A DNA stretch of 64,000 nucleotides from Gorsachius magnificus (GCA_034008185.1 CM067083.1:119930837-119994836); one strand, 5' to 3'; positions 50,222 through 61,199 are shown, counted from the stretch's first letter. Program-made: numbers and translations. Notes: a model not told the origin generated them from the letters alone.

Positions 50222-50363
50222 TCCCGGTGACTCAGTGGGTGGCACGCTCTCAGTCTGAGCCAGTGCTGCTCCCAGTTGTTACCCAGACTGATGGGTTTGG
50301 GTGGTACAGAGATAGTATCTTTCAGACAAGGGGGACAGATCATAACCTGAGTTCTCATGATCC
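50222..50363 (+). mobile_element. Ancient SINE-like repeat, copy 2
   Basis: The head TGACTCAGTGGGTGGCACGC has the look of a tRNA-derived A-box region. It is followed by a GTGCTGCTCCCAGTTG block, GGGTGGTACAGAGATAGTAT with CTTTCAGACAAG, and CCTGAG...CATGATCC at the end. This is the same order as the repeat at 45.2 kb, here in plus orientation. Both copies are very diverged. Confidence 0.48.
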
Positions 50364-51261
50364 TTCTTCCTCTAATTATGATTTTTTTTTTTTTACTATA
50401 AAATTTGGAACTGATAGTTATTAGAATTAGCAGTTCACTGACAAAAAACCTGATGAGTTTAAAGGAGTCTGCTAGGTTACACTATTAAGATATCCCTTTC
50501 CATTTGAGGCCTCTGCTCTGTATCATGGCTGCCTATTTATTAGCAGCTGGATCTATGTTGCTATGGTGCAAGTTTGGCTCCCTACCTAAAAGAGATCATG
50601 AACCAGTCAGAGAACGCCCATATCATTGAAAGGCTTGCAGTGGGGTATCAAAAGGGTCTAGTAGCAGAAAAGGCTGGGAAATGAAACAAAAAGCAATTAA
50701 ATACCAGGTGGTTTGTTTTTTGGTTTTGTTTTTTTTTAAAGCAACCCCACCAAGCAAGGATGGCAATCCTGATGAATTTTCTGATTTCTTAGATGAATAC
50801 CAAGTCCACTGTGCTAAATGGAAACCAGATAACCTTTCTCTTTTCCTCTTCAACACATGGTACAGAGAGCATCTGTGCTCCAATACTCTAAAGCCAGTGG
50901 AAGCTCCAGGGAGACAGGACCTCTCAGGCTGAAACTGGATGGGAGCTCAGTTTTTCTTCCAGGAAAAGTTCTTTAATCACCAATCTGTTATACAGACCAA
51001 AAGCCATCTCTGCCACCCTGTAGTGTGAGGGTCCTCCATCCATGACTGTATGCTAGTTTTGCTCTAGGAGCGCCTACCATCATGGGTCCATGCAGGAGAT
51101 TGTAGTCTGGGCTGAGGTGTGATTTAAGCATTAATCTGCTCAGCCTTGTGAAGGCTGGCAATCTGGACATGGGTAGAAGTAGTCTTGAGAGTAATTTTGA
51201 AGTCTAAGAGAAGGTGTGTACAAAATTAAAGTATCAATTAAACAAAGAGGTTCAGTTGTTG
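50364..51261. other. Unassigned sequence
   Basis: No gene is recognised. A T-run lies at 50383-50394. A plus-strand frame at 50681-50932 has no domain signature. Confidence 0.4.
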
Positions 51262-51925
51262 GAATCATGGAATCACAGAATGGCAAGGGTTGGAAGGGAC
51301 CTCGGGAGATCATCCAGTCCAACCCCCCTGCTAAAGCAGGTTCTCCTAGAGCATGTTACACAAGACTTCATCCAGGCAGGCTTTGAATATCTCCAGAGAA
51401 GGAGACTCCACAGTCCCGCTGGGAAGCCTGTTCCAGTGCTCCGTCACCCTCAGAGTAAAGTTCCTCCTCATGTTCAACTGAAACCTCTTCTGCCTCAGTT
51501 TGTGCCCATTGCCCCTTGTTCTGTCGCTGGACACCACTGCAAAGAGACTGGTTCCGTCCTCATGACTTCTGCCCTTAAGATATTTGTATGTGTTGATGAG
51601 GTCCCCTCTCAGTCTTCTCTTCTTCAGGCTGAAAAAGCCCAACTCTCTCAGCCTTTCCTCATAGGGGAGATGTTCGAGTCCCTTTATCATCCTAGTTGCT
51701 CTCTTTTGGACTCTTTCTAGGAGTTCCTCATCTTTCTTGAACTGGGGAGCCCAGAACTGGACACAGTACTCCAGGTGGGGTCTCACCAGAGCAGAGTAGA
51801 GGGGGAGGAGAACCTCCCTCGACCTGCTGGCCACACTCCTCTTAATGCACCCCAGGATACCATTGGCCTTCTTGGCAAAAGGGCGCACTGCTGGCTCATG
51901 GTGAGCTTGTCGTCCAATGAACACT
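51262..51925 (-). mobile_element. CR1 LINE, 0.66 kb 3' part
   Basis: A minus-strand CR1 of the ATTCCATG/ATTCTGTG-tail subfamily, with CCCTTCCAACCCTTGCCATT at the 3' UTR end. The coding part shows [35 protein letters not shown], the [20 protein letters not shown] block and the TEHWNRLPS region. It stays open to the ORF2 stop, which makes it the best-preserved C-terminus here. It is truncated at the SMS/HEL block near 51925. Confidence 0.96.
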
Positions 51926-51930
51926 TCCAT
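51346..51930 (-). pseudogene. CR1 ORF2 C-terminal fragment, uninterrupted
   Basis: A 194-residue frame decodes the C-terminal domain of CR1 ORF2 without internal stops, from KKANGILG (residue 20 on) to the family's usual end near LDEVLCNML. The first 19 or so residues include the truncation junction. RT catalytic motifs are absent. It cannot act alone, but the open frame suggests a fairly recent insertion. Confidence 0.85.
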
Positions 51931-52365
51931 TCCACCTACACTTTTTATCAGCTCTGGCCAGAATTAATTTGCTGCTTTTGCCTTGGAAGCTTGTGACAGA
52001 GCCAGAAAATGGTCTCTTTAGTCGTGAACCTTAGCTGGCTCCCAAGTTACAATAATAATATCAGGGGGATTGGGCAGCATTGCCCTTCCAGTTCCTTTGC
52101 AAAGTGTTTTGCTCCAAATCAGCCTGCTGGTTGACCTGCAAGAAGAACCCGGACTCCACCAAATCTCTACCTTCAACTAAGATAGAAATGGTCCTGCTAT
52201 TACATCTTGCCTCTTTGGCTGGATTTGCCCCAGCTGGCAGCATGGGTAGTGGGCAGAGTATCTGAGCTTCCTTAGGAAGTTACTGGATTTATCAGGAGTA
52301 CGGAAATGTGTCTTTTCTCCTCCCATTTCATTCACATGGACTCCACTAATGGTCTTTCAGTAATT

Positions 52366-52553
52366 AATGGGGGCTTATAAGAAAGGCAGGGACAGACTTT
52401 TTAATAGGGCCTGTTGCAATAAGACAAGGGGCAATGGTTTGAAACTAAAAGAGGGTAGATTCAGATTAGATATAAAGAAGAATTTTTTTTACAATGAGGG
52501 TGGTGAAACACTGAAACAGGTTTCCCAGAGAGGCCTCATTCAAGGTCAGGTTG
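52366..52553 (+). mobile_element. CR1 LINE, left part of interrupted copy
   Basis: The segment starts near GGGCTTATAAGAAAGGCAGG and runs through AAGACAAGGGGCAATGGTTT, AGAGGGTAGATTCAGATTAG, ATGAGGGTGGTGAAACACTG and CCCAGAGAGGC to TTCAAGGTCAGGTTG. At 52553 it stops in the middle of the CAGGTTGGA(T/C)GGGGCTCTGAGC block. It resumes at 52918, after a solo LTR. Confidence 0.93.
52548..52553. repeat. Target-site duplication, left (AGGTTG)
   Basis: The 6-bp AGGTTG is repeated exactly at 52918-52923 on the other side of the LTR. Six-base duplications are typical of alpharetroviral and betaretroviral-type integrases. Confidence 0.9.
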
Positions 52554-52917
52554 TGTGGAGGAATGGCTACAGAACAAAGGACACGGTCCGATTATGAGCG
52601 ATCCAGTCCTTGAAGCAGATGAGACCATGATCTCTCCCTAATGAGCGAGGAAAGGAAAAGTAGCAGCCTGGTAAACAAGATAAGAGAAACTGGGCTCAGA
52701 AAGACAGAATATCTTGCTGCGCTGGACAAGGGTTTCACACCAATTGTGTGAAGCCTCCTGGCATGTAAACAGAGATTGTAAGCCAATCATATAGCTGTTG
52801 CTAGCATGTGTTCTTTTTGCCTGTCTATATATACTCTGTAAAAACTTGAATAAAGGGAGAACGACCATACTCATATTGAGATTCATCATTACTCAGGGTC
52901 CGTCTCCCACTCCAACA
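52554..52917 (+). mobile_element. Solo LTR of an endogenous retrovirus
   Basis: A 364-bp element starts TGTGGAGG and ends CTCCAACA, an imperfect terminal inverted repeat with TG...CA ends. It is flanked by perfect 6-bp duplications and cleanly interrupts a CR1. Internal signals fit an LTR: CCAAT at 52783-52787, TATATATA at 52826-52833 and AATAAA at 52849-52854, leaving 63 bp after the poly-A signal. The short TATA-to-AATAAA distance recalls alpharetroviral LTRs with a very short R. No gag, pol, env or primer-binding site is present. The likely origin is LTR-LTR recombination after provirus insertion. Confidence 0.93.
52826..52854 (+). promoter_or_regulatory. LTR TATA box and poly-A signal
   Basis: TATATATA (52826-52833) and AATAAA (52849-52854) are about 16 bp apart, in plus orientation within the solo LTR. 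Together they would set transcription start and 3' end in a very compact U3-R region. Confidence 0.7.
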
Positions 52918-53045
52918 AGGTTGGATGGGGTTCTGAGCAACCTTATTTAGTTGAAGATGTCCCTGCTCATTGCAGGGGGGTTGGACTAGGTGACCTTCAA
53001 AGGTCCCTTCTGACCCAAACCATTCCATGATTGTATGATTCTATA
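52918..53045 (+). mobile_element. CR1 LINE, right part of interrupted copy
   Basis: The CR1 resumes at AGGTTGGATGGGGTTCTGAG (its first 6 bp are the duplicated target). It continues GTCCCTGCTCATTGCAGGGG, GGTTGGACTAGGTGACC and CCCTTCTGACCC, with diverged ATTCCATGATTGTATG units at the end. Confidence 0.95.
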
Positions 53046-55188
53046 ACTGCTGCTGTAGAGACAAATCTTCTGTGTTCAGTGAAATCTCCACTTTAAAGCA
53101 ATGTAAATTAAGAAATATTCAACAGAGACAGGAATCCCCTGGGATTTCCGAGAGATACCAAACACCTCCCAGATAATTTTCTCTGTTGTGAAGTGACAGA
53201 CCTCCAGGCAGCACAAATTTTCATAGCTTCCTAGAAATCAGTACAACCATGGCAATTCTACACCATAGCTGTCTATAGCAATGAATGAAGTATTCAAAGA
53301 AACTCGGGGCAATATGTTTAGCTAATGTAAATTAGATTGGGTACCTTGACTTTGGTGCAAATGCAGTGATTTATACTGGTCAAGGCTATGGGCCAAAGCT
53401 TTTATTAAGCCTTTCAGCCATTAAAGATGCTCAAGAAAGAACTTTCTAAAAATAGGAATTTTCTTCTAGAGAACAGTGAGTGTAAAAGAAGCCCAGGGAT
53501 GAAGCTGGCCAAATGGATAGACTTTTGCATGATAACAATAAAAAAAAAGAAAAAAAAAAAAAGAATTATTACGCTGGAATAGCTCCAAGGTGTTTTTTCT
53601 TCCAGAATGGAGATCTGGGATATTTTTATTCACATCTTGATAGTTTTTACTGGGCGATAATTTATAGGCCAGCTGATGTCAGCATAATCAGAGTTTAGTA
53701 TGATTTCTTCTTCTTTTTGCTTAGCAGTGCTATATTTATTGGCTTGTTAAGTTTCATTTTAGTAAGGTGCAGCCTGAGCCAATGGAACATAACTTTGAAA
53801 AACTCCCGCGAACGGTGTCTCTCCATGCACTTTATCCTCCCCCTCATGCTTTATATTCTCATAATATATTAAAGGCTTATAACATCACCTTCCAAGAAAT
53901 ATCCAACTTTTGCTCATAAATAATTTTTAAGAGTTTTGACTTTTCTGAATATTTGTCTTTTTTATTTTTTATTCTCACTTTGTCTCACAAAATGACAAGT
54001 TCAGGGGCAAAGCCTGATTGACTGACCCACATTAGACATTTCATACCTGTCTAAGCATAGTTCAGATGTCACCAAACCCACTCAAGAGGCCTCTCTGGAG
54101 TTCAGCAGGTTATCATTTTCCTACTATTTGATTTGTGGTTACTTTGCTTCAGTAACTGTAAAGAAATTAGTTCCTGGCTAGACAGGAACTGGTAAAACGA
54201 AAGTGGTGTTGATAGAGGTGTTACTGACATGGACATTTTTTTTCCCCTGTAAGTGATATTTGTCTTGTCTTGTCCCAGTGCGTTTTCTAACATCATTACT
54301 TATTAATTGTTCGGTTGGCTTTTTTTTTTTTCTTTAACATACAGAAGTAACACTTTTTCTAGAAGACTTTTTCAGCCATTTCTTCTTTGCATTCACATCA
54401 CTATTTTTTATGCTCTGCAGTCAGCTTTCACTGAATATAGAGCTGCTCGGCTGCCTCTCTTCCATGAGGCTGCTCTTTCGTTGTTAGATGTCAGCGCATT
54501 CATGCAGACACCCAGCGTGCAGAAGAAATAGATGGGCATTGAGACTACAGCGTTAAACACTGCTGAAGGCTGCCGAAAAAAAAAAAAAAGAATCCAACTC
54601 ACACAAATGAAATCTATGTCAGAAATTTACACAGCTCCTCCAGCCTTATTCATCGTACTGAATTTGTTCTATAACATACCTATTATTTTTTTCAAAACGT
54701 GTGTTTTCAGGGCCAGAAAAAAACTACGAATAAACACAGGTTTTCCAGCACAAGCACAGCAGAAAAGGCCCTTCATTATCTTGCCTGTATTTTCAAGCAA
54801 TTCCTGCCCAGACAATAAATAAGCCAAAGAGGGATGTGTTTTTTGCTTCTATGGAGATGTTGATATTTTGAAGACTTTTTTTTCTTGAAAGGTGACAAAA
54901 ATACTCAGACACCAAGTTTACTGTAGTTGGGCATATTAAACCACTTTTGTGAGGAAAAAAAGAAGTTCACTTCTCTTAAGTTATAGCAGGGGTGCTCTTT
55001 GTCTTATTCTCATTAGTTATAATTTGAAAAGAAAACCTGCTTTTAAACAAAACAAAACAAAACAAAAAATCTTTCTTTTTAAAAAATGCCAAAAGATGCT
55101 ATTTGGAGCATGATCACTTCAACATTTTGGGTGAACTTTCCTTGAGAAATGTGATGGAACTGGCCCTTCCCACAGAAGTTTTTGGCTA
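53046..55188. other. Unassigned AT-rich sequence
   Basis: No gene is recognised. A-runs occur at 53540-53562 and 54577-54590, and an (AAAAC)n tract at 55045-55069. The part at 54.3-54.8 kb is repeat-free and could be conserved noncoding DNA, but I have no firm motif to offer. Confidence 0.42.
55045..55069. repeat. (AAAAC)n simple repeat
   Basis: About four to five units of AAAAC/AACAA form a 25-bp simple repeat. Confidence 0.9.
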
Positions 55189-55375
55189 TGTGCTGGTTTT
55201 GGCTGGGGTAGAGTTAGTTTTCTTCACAGTAGCTGGTATGGGGCTGTGTTTTGGATTTGTGCTGGAAGCAGTGTTGATAACCCAGGGATGTTTTCGTTCC
55301 TGCTGAGCAGGGCTTACACAGAGTCAAGGTCTTTTCTGTTTCTCACCCTACCCCACCAGCAAATAGGTTGGGGTC
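55189..55375 (+). mobile_element. ERVL-type LTR fragment
   Basis: The segment begins TGTGCTGGTTTTGGCTGGGG and continues TAGAGTTAGTTTTCTTCACA, GTAGCTGGTATGGGGCTGTG, TTTTGGATTTGTGCTGG and TGTTGATAACCCAGGGATG. It then has CTGAGCAGGGCTTACACAGA with GTCAAGG. This is the 5' half of a common bird ERVL LTR. After about 55375 the match weakens; sequence up to about 55700 may be further LTR or leader DNA, but I cannot confirm it. No target duplication or internal genes are identified. Confidence 0.68.
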
Positions 55376-56129
55376 CACGTGGGAGCAGGACTCCCCAAAG
55401 CATCTGTGGCCGTGGATAAGCCCATGCCAGAGCAGCAGGAACCACCTGAACAAATGGAGGACAAGCTTTACAAGAAGCAATGCAAGGGCAGCAGTGACCC
55501 AACCTGAGCTGGCTTTGGTGCCCAGTAACTCCACACAACACACTACCGCTTCTGTCCTGAGTGACCACCATAACAGATAGAGCCCAAGGTCATGGACTAA
55601 TTGAACTCAATGGACATCTTGTGGACACTTCTGGACATTTAGAGCTTCCTGGTTCGATCATGGGTGTCTGCTAATGTGTCAGCTGTCACATGGGCATCAC
55701 CCCGATGCTGAGAAAATCCACCTCTGTGTCAGGTTTCTGTGTAGCTTGAGTTTGCTTCTAAAGCTGTGGCCAAGCAAACTTAAACTGATTCTCTTAGACA
55801 AAAGTGTGATAGCAACTTAAGCAGTTTCTGAGCATGAAAAGCTTTGCTAAACAAGAGGAAGAAGTCAGGAAAAAAAATGCAAAGAAAAGAAAAGCTGAAG
55901 AATGAAAAAGGCACAGGCAAAAATAACCTGAGTTCATGCACCTTGTGGCCTGTAGGTGAGTGCCATAGGTCCCAGCAAGAGCAGCCTATGTCTTGTAGAC
56001 CCCAGCAAAGAGGCCTGGAGGTCAAAGTACTGGTGTCTTTTGCATCCTGAGGACTGGCTTTGTGGGAAGTCTTCCCAAAGCAGTACTGATGTGGCAGAGC
56101 ACAGGAGTCATATACTCTACAGTCTACCC
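55376..56129. other. Unassigned sequence, possibly further LTR-derived
   Basis: The part to about 55700 has higher GC and phrases such as CAATGGACATCTTGTGGACA that could belong to an ERV LTR. The rest is unassigned. A 138-residue minus frame (55780-56196) has no domain features. Confidence 0.3.
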
Positions 56130-56132
56130 TTG

Positions 56133-56420
56133 TAATGGTTGAGTCACAGAAATTAGAGATGGAAAATGTACTTAGGTCACTTGGTCCATTCCCCAACTGT
56201 TTAAAGGTTGCTCCCTACAATGTGTTCTTCATTGCTTTGTCTAGTCAGCTTCCCCCTTTTCCCTGGGGGGACCATTCCACGTAGTAATAGACCTCGTTGT
56301 TAGGAAAATTTTCCTGATGTGCAGCCTAAATTTTCCTTGGCTCATATTCACCCCACTACTTCAGTTAAAACCTCCTAGTCAGCTCTTAACTTCTCTCCAC
56401 CTCAGGCCCTTTTCTTCCAT
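56133..56420 (-). mobile_element. Ancient CR1-type LINE 3' part
   Basis: Plus-strand antisense blocks are in order: GTTGAGTCACAGAAATTAGA with GATGGAAAATGTAC, GGTCACTTGGTCCATTCCCC, and TTGCTCCCTACAATGTGTTC. Then come CATTGCTTTGTCTAGTCAG, GTTAGGAAAATTTTCCTGAT and GCAGCCTAAATTTTCCTTGG. These match the tail and last ORF2 codons of old CR1 copies. The element is heavily mutated and non-coding. Confidence 0.68.
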
Positions 56421-57389
56421 CAGAGGAAACAAATGAGTCTGATCAAGTAAAGCCCCATGTGTTTAAAAAATAATGACATCCTTACCTCCTAAGAGTGATA
56501 GTCAATATAGAATTAACATAAAATGTGCAAATTGCCTTGTTTTATACGGAAGAAATGAATAAGCCCCTGGAAGCTTTTATCACATGTCGGTTGGCATGGC
56601 TTGAAAAGTCCAACATCTACCACCATTTACTAAAACACATGGAGTCAGGTCCCATCTGGAACAGATCAAATTGCTCTAGCTGGTCAATCAAAGCTCAAAG
56701 TCCCATGGAAATTTATATTACCTAAAAGCCTGTGAGTTCCCTTTCCAATCAAGGTTAGGAAATAGAGCCATATACCACATCACTGCTGACATGTATCATG
56801 GACCAAGGGACACTGGTGCTGGTGTCACCAGCACTTTCACTGCTTTGGAGAATCTGGAAGAAACTGTGGGGTTTGGATTTCAGATCACAGATAGCCAGGT
56901 TAACCTAAGAACTCGGTGTCTTCTCCTCGCAGAGCCACATGAGTATCTGATGTTTTGATTCTGCTGACATGGAGAAGAAATGTCATTTTCTGTTGACCCA
57001 AAATAAATACTGTAAAAAAATTCTGAGGAAATGGATAAAATGGGAATGCAGAGGAAACCAAATGCTTCAATTAATTCTTGAACTACTGGCATAGTTTTAA
57101 TATCTTTTAAAAAAATAAATATAAGAAATAGAAACAGTCTTTGGCATTTTTCAGACTTTTTTTGGGGGCCTCTTATTTTTGTTTTGTGATAAAACCAATT
57201 TGTTGCCATCTCCAGGAACCATCAAGTGCTTCAGCTGGCGCAAATCCACATTTTTCTGTTCAAAATATGTTTTGAATGACAGTTATAAGCAGTAAAGCAC
57301 TTCATGAATGCTGTTCCAATAAGATCTGTCTCTGAATAAAATGAGATCTCAGCCAAAGTTCAAGATAAATGGGAAATCCAGACTGAGTA
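56421..57389. other. Unassigned AT-rich sequence
   Basis: No gene is recognised. A minus-strand frame of 109 residues (56880-57209) is hydrophobic in part but has no family signature. Confidence 0.4.
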
Positions 57390-57780
57390 GTAGATGGCAA
57401 CGATGTGGATCAAATCAGATGTCGACAGTATACGATGTACAGCGAGTGCCTGGGAACCACTTCCACAAGCAAAAGCAGTAGTGAGAAGTTACTGCTTCTG
57501 CCCAGCTTATTTTAGAGAGAGAGTCTGCAGCAAAACCCAGCAAGAGGTTGCGGTAGACTTTTCTGTCTTCAACTTCTACATTACTGAATTCCTCTTCGTT
57601 GAGAGGAAGATTTCGGTTTCATGATATCGCTTGCTATTAATAATTACTTGTGCTGTTTTGGTGTTTAAAATCCCCTTCCATGCTAAACTCCGCATGATGA
57701 CAAAACACAGGCATAGTCCTTGCTTTGAAAACGTACAACTCAGGTGTAAAATAAATGGGGGCAGAGAGCAATTAGGATTA
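57390..57780. promoter_or_regulatory. Candidate conserved noncoding DNA
   Basis: A repeat-free stretch retains several CpGs and homeodomain-like cores (TATTAATAATTAC near 57635). The coding potential of overlapping frames is not convincing. Support is textural only. Confidence 0.2.
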
Positions 57781-58350
57781 CGGAAGGAACAGATGGACAG
57801 CATGGCTCAGTGCAGTGATCCTGGCACACCCAGGAGAAAGGACAGAGTCTCATCCATTCGTGCCATCTGAAAACCTGGCCCAGAGCCTGTCACCTTTATT
57901 TCCTTTAAGACCAGTACTAATTGCCTTGTGTCTTACAGCCCAACGCTTCACGGCTGAGTCGAGAACAGAGCTTCAGTGTCTGTCAAGGGGAAAGAAAATT
58001 CCATGTGGGAGATGAGCAAGCACAAAATGCTGTGCCTTTTAACTCACATGTGGAGCTGTGTGAGAGCAAGGTCTCCCAGCTCAGCCACAGGCTGGGAAAG
58101 CCCCTGTGTTCAGGCTCATCCAGCTCCTGTGCAGTCTGGGATCTGCGCTGCCTGCCTCGGTGTTTCTCTGGCACGGTGGCCTCCAAACCCAGCTGAGGCT
58201 GGACAGACTCTGGATTTCGCTTGCATCCTGTGGGTTGTGTGAACAGAGGGTTTCCCAACCCATGGGGTGGGTATGAAGTTTGTGGCTTCAGTTGCTGGCA
58301 GGGTGGCTCAGGGTTACCCCTTCCCAAGCACAGCCATACATCATACATTA
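57781..58350. other. Unassigned, moderately GC-rich sequence
   Basis: No gene is recognised. Frames on both strands (88-184 residues) overlap each other and partly read through the adjacent CR1, so they are not taken as genes. Confidence 0.4.
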
Positions 58351-58636
58351 GTAGGGCCAGCTGTGTCAGGACAAGGGATAATGGTTTTAAACTAAAACAG
58401 GGTAGGTTTAGACTGGATCTAAGGAGGAAATTCTTTACAATGAGGGTGGTGAAACTCTGGCACAGGTTGCCCAGAGAGGTGGTAGATGCCCCATCCCTGG
58501 GAACATTCAAGGCCAGGTTGGATGGGGCTCTGAGCAACCTGATCTGGTTAAAGGTGTCCCTGCTCCCTGCAGGGGGGTTGGACTAGATGACCTCTAGGGG
58601 TCCCTTCCAACCCAAAACATTCTATGATTCTATGAT
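58351..58636 (+). mobile_element. CR1 LINE, 3' end fragment
   Basis: A well-preserved CR1 end: GTGTCAGGACAAGGGATAAT, a GGGTAGGTTTAGACTGGATC block, then ATGAGGGTGGTGAAACTCTG and TGCCCAGAGAGGTGGTAGAT. It continues GGCCAGGTTGGATGGGGCTC, GCTCCCTGCAGGGGGGTTGG and ACTAGATGACCTCTAGGGGT, ending with two ATTCTATG units. It carries the last ORF2 codons ([16 protein letters not shown]) in an open frame. It is the same tail subfamily as 251-376. Confidence 0.95.
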
Positions 58637-58639
58637 CAG

Positions 58640-60890
58640 CACGACTGCTGTGCCCCGGGACGGGGACAGCCGTGGCCACAGGGTAGCCTTGCCCACAGTG
58701 GTGGCATAGTGTCTTCTGCCCCATGACATCCAAAGAGCATCTCTCACAAAGCTGGCAGCTGTGGACTCAGGATATAGCCTTGTGGTTATGGGTGCAACCA
58801 ATATCCTGACACAGGTGTCCTGGGTAATTGCTCACGGACGGAAATAAATTGAACAGAAACCCAAAGAGCTCTGCAAAATGCTGTAGTGAAAGGTCTAGGA
58901 GGAAGCTGGAGGCACATAGGCCGTATGGCTCTGTGGGCAGAGCTCGATGTCCACAGGGGCATCTGGCAGAAGATGCTGAACAACCATCCTGCCTGCAGGA
59001 GCTCACTCGCTCCCAGGCTCTGCCTGCTGCCAGCTTGCAGCTGGGCTAATGCGAAGGAATGTGCTCCCTAGCAATGCTTCTTTATAAATTATTTTTACTG
59101 GGGGATTTGAGTGTTGTTGCAGTGAATGTGTGTACAAATATTGGAGAAAACAAAGCAAAAAACCACCCGGCTTCCTATTCCTCCTGGGTAAACCTGTGAT
59201 TTCTCCCACCTTCTTGAGTTGCAGTCTAATACAATATTGTACAGCCTGCTGCCTCCTTAAATAATTCCTGCTGGAGTAGCAGACACTGAGTACATCACTC
59301 AAATCCCATGAAGTTGTTTAGCTTCCAGTTCCACATCCTGAGGAGTTAAATCTCTGGGAGAAGGGAATGACCTGGTGCTCTCCTGGCGCAGGATAACTCC
59401 TGGCCTGGGGCTGGAGCTGGATATTATGCAGGGGGTTCCAGTTTTACTGTCCATCTTACTCTCCTGAGCTCCCACTTCCCCTCTTCCAGCTCCTCACACA
59501 TCTATCACAGCTCGAATAAATGTGATATCTTGATGCTTCACCAGTTTGAAATGAACTGCGGTTACCAAACAGAGGATTTGTTTCATTTACCTCCAGCCAT
59601 CTAGAAGTTAAGCATCTGGCTTAAACTAGTTGTCTATATTCAGAAGAGAGGGATGGATGCTGCCAGAGGTCAACTGCCTTCCTACTTGTTTTAAATACCT
59701 TTCTTAGTCTAGGATCAATCACCTGCCAAAAGCCCTTGGCTCCCCATGGTTGCAGAGGAACCTACAAAACCAACTTCTAGATAATTAAGGTATGGTGACT
59801 TGAAATATTTGTTTATAAAGCAGCTGTGAAACATGAGATCAGCATGTTTAGCATTTTGACGGTGGAGCCCGAAGGGGGGTGTGATGATCACCCGTGGTGA
59901 CTCTAGCCTTTCAGTTTTGCTCATCCGGAGTGTTTCAGATTTTTTTAGTTGAAATCCAAAGAAGCATCTGACAATTATAAAATGAATCTTGCCCTATCGA
60001 TTGCTGCCTTCGCAAATAACAAGGCTGTAGAAGAGGAGGAAGAAGGAGAGACTGAAGATGTTCCAAGAGAGAAGGCCAACAGGGCATTTTTAATAATTTA
60101 ACAGCAACTGGAGTGTGAGCCTATGAGGTTATTTCTACGCAGGGCTTTGCACATGCACCCAGACATTATAACTTTCAGCCCATTGCTCTCTGAGCTGAAT
60201 CAAAATGAATAATTTAGAGAAGAATGTCTGCTGAACTGTTTGCCATGGGTTAGGAGGCTCTGTTGCATCGAAGTAGCCTGGACATGCCATCTCCACAGGT
60301 GCTGGGAGGCTGCGGGGACACGGTGCAAGGACAGTGGGACAGTGCCAGCTGCACTGGGGTTTCTGTCCTTCTTCAGCTGCTCTTGCTGCCAGCTTCAGAC
60401 CCTTTCGGAGACTTTCGGTTGTGAGCTGCACGCCAGCTTTCGCCTGGCAGGGTACCACGTGTGCAGCAGCGGCTCAGCAATGTGAGTAATGCTGCTAAGC
60501 AATCAGAAAGCGGCAGCCGGGCTGGCAGCGCCAAGCCAAATTTGGATGGTTGCAGATGAAAGCCAAGAAGAGCAAACAAAACCTGAGACAGAGGCGGCCT
60601 TCTTGTCATCCAAGCAATGCAGTCAGAGCAGCTACTCGTTTCTTGCCGTGCTTAAGTGGTTCAATTATGTTGAACGAGTAAAATAATTCCTAAGGGACAT
60701 GAGTCTATTGAATGCACTGAGTAGAGAATAATGCACATTATTGAATGAGATGCCCGTGGGCAGGACCCCTCTTTGTGTAGCAGGGAAGCCCTTCTGTGCC
60801 ATGGTGGGGCTGCCCAGACGTACCTGAGCTGGGTTTTAACCAGCTGGCTCAGGTGCTGCTAACAGAGCTCAGCATGGGCTGCACACAAAC
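58640..60890. other. Unassigned sequence
   Basis: No gene is recognised. GC content rises compared with the first half of the window, and frames are therefore longer, but none has a domain signature. Confidence 0.4.
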
Positions 60891-60929
60891 CCTGCATGAG
60901 GATTTGCAGAAGTGGACCCTGTGGTCGCA

Positions 60930-61060
60930 GCATTAGCAGATCCTTGGCTGGGCTCAGCCTGGCTCCGGTCGCTCGGAACGGAGGTGTTCACGTCGGCCGG
61001 ACCCTACCCACAGACAGCCTCTGTCTGCCTTGGCGGCTCTGGAGCCGGTTGCTGCGCCCG
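60930..61060. other. Local CpG-rich patch
   Basis: About 130 bp holds roughly ten CpGs, including GGTCGCTCGGAACGG and CACGTCGGCCGG, in contrast to the CpG-poor surroundings. It is shorter than a standard CpG island. No TATA box or exon is recognised around it. Confidence 0.4.
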
Positions 61061-61199
61061 TGTGAGAGCCAGCAGTGGTTACCAAGTCAATCTGAAAGTT
61101 GCTAGTTCTGGCTACAGGCTCTGGTCCTGCCTTGTTGTCAGGATGCCGCAGGACCAGACAGCTCGGAGTCTAGACTGCAAGGGTGTTTAGCATCTAATA

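Noticed and set aside
57983..58537. 184-residue minus-strand frame
   Set aside because: Half of it is antisense CR1 and the rest overlaps frames on the other strand; no domain.
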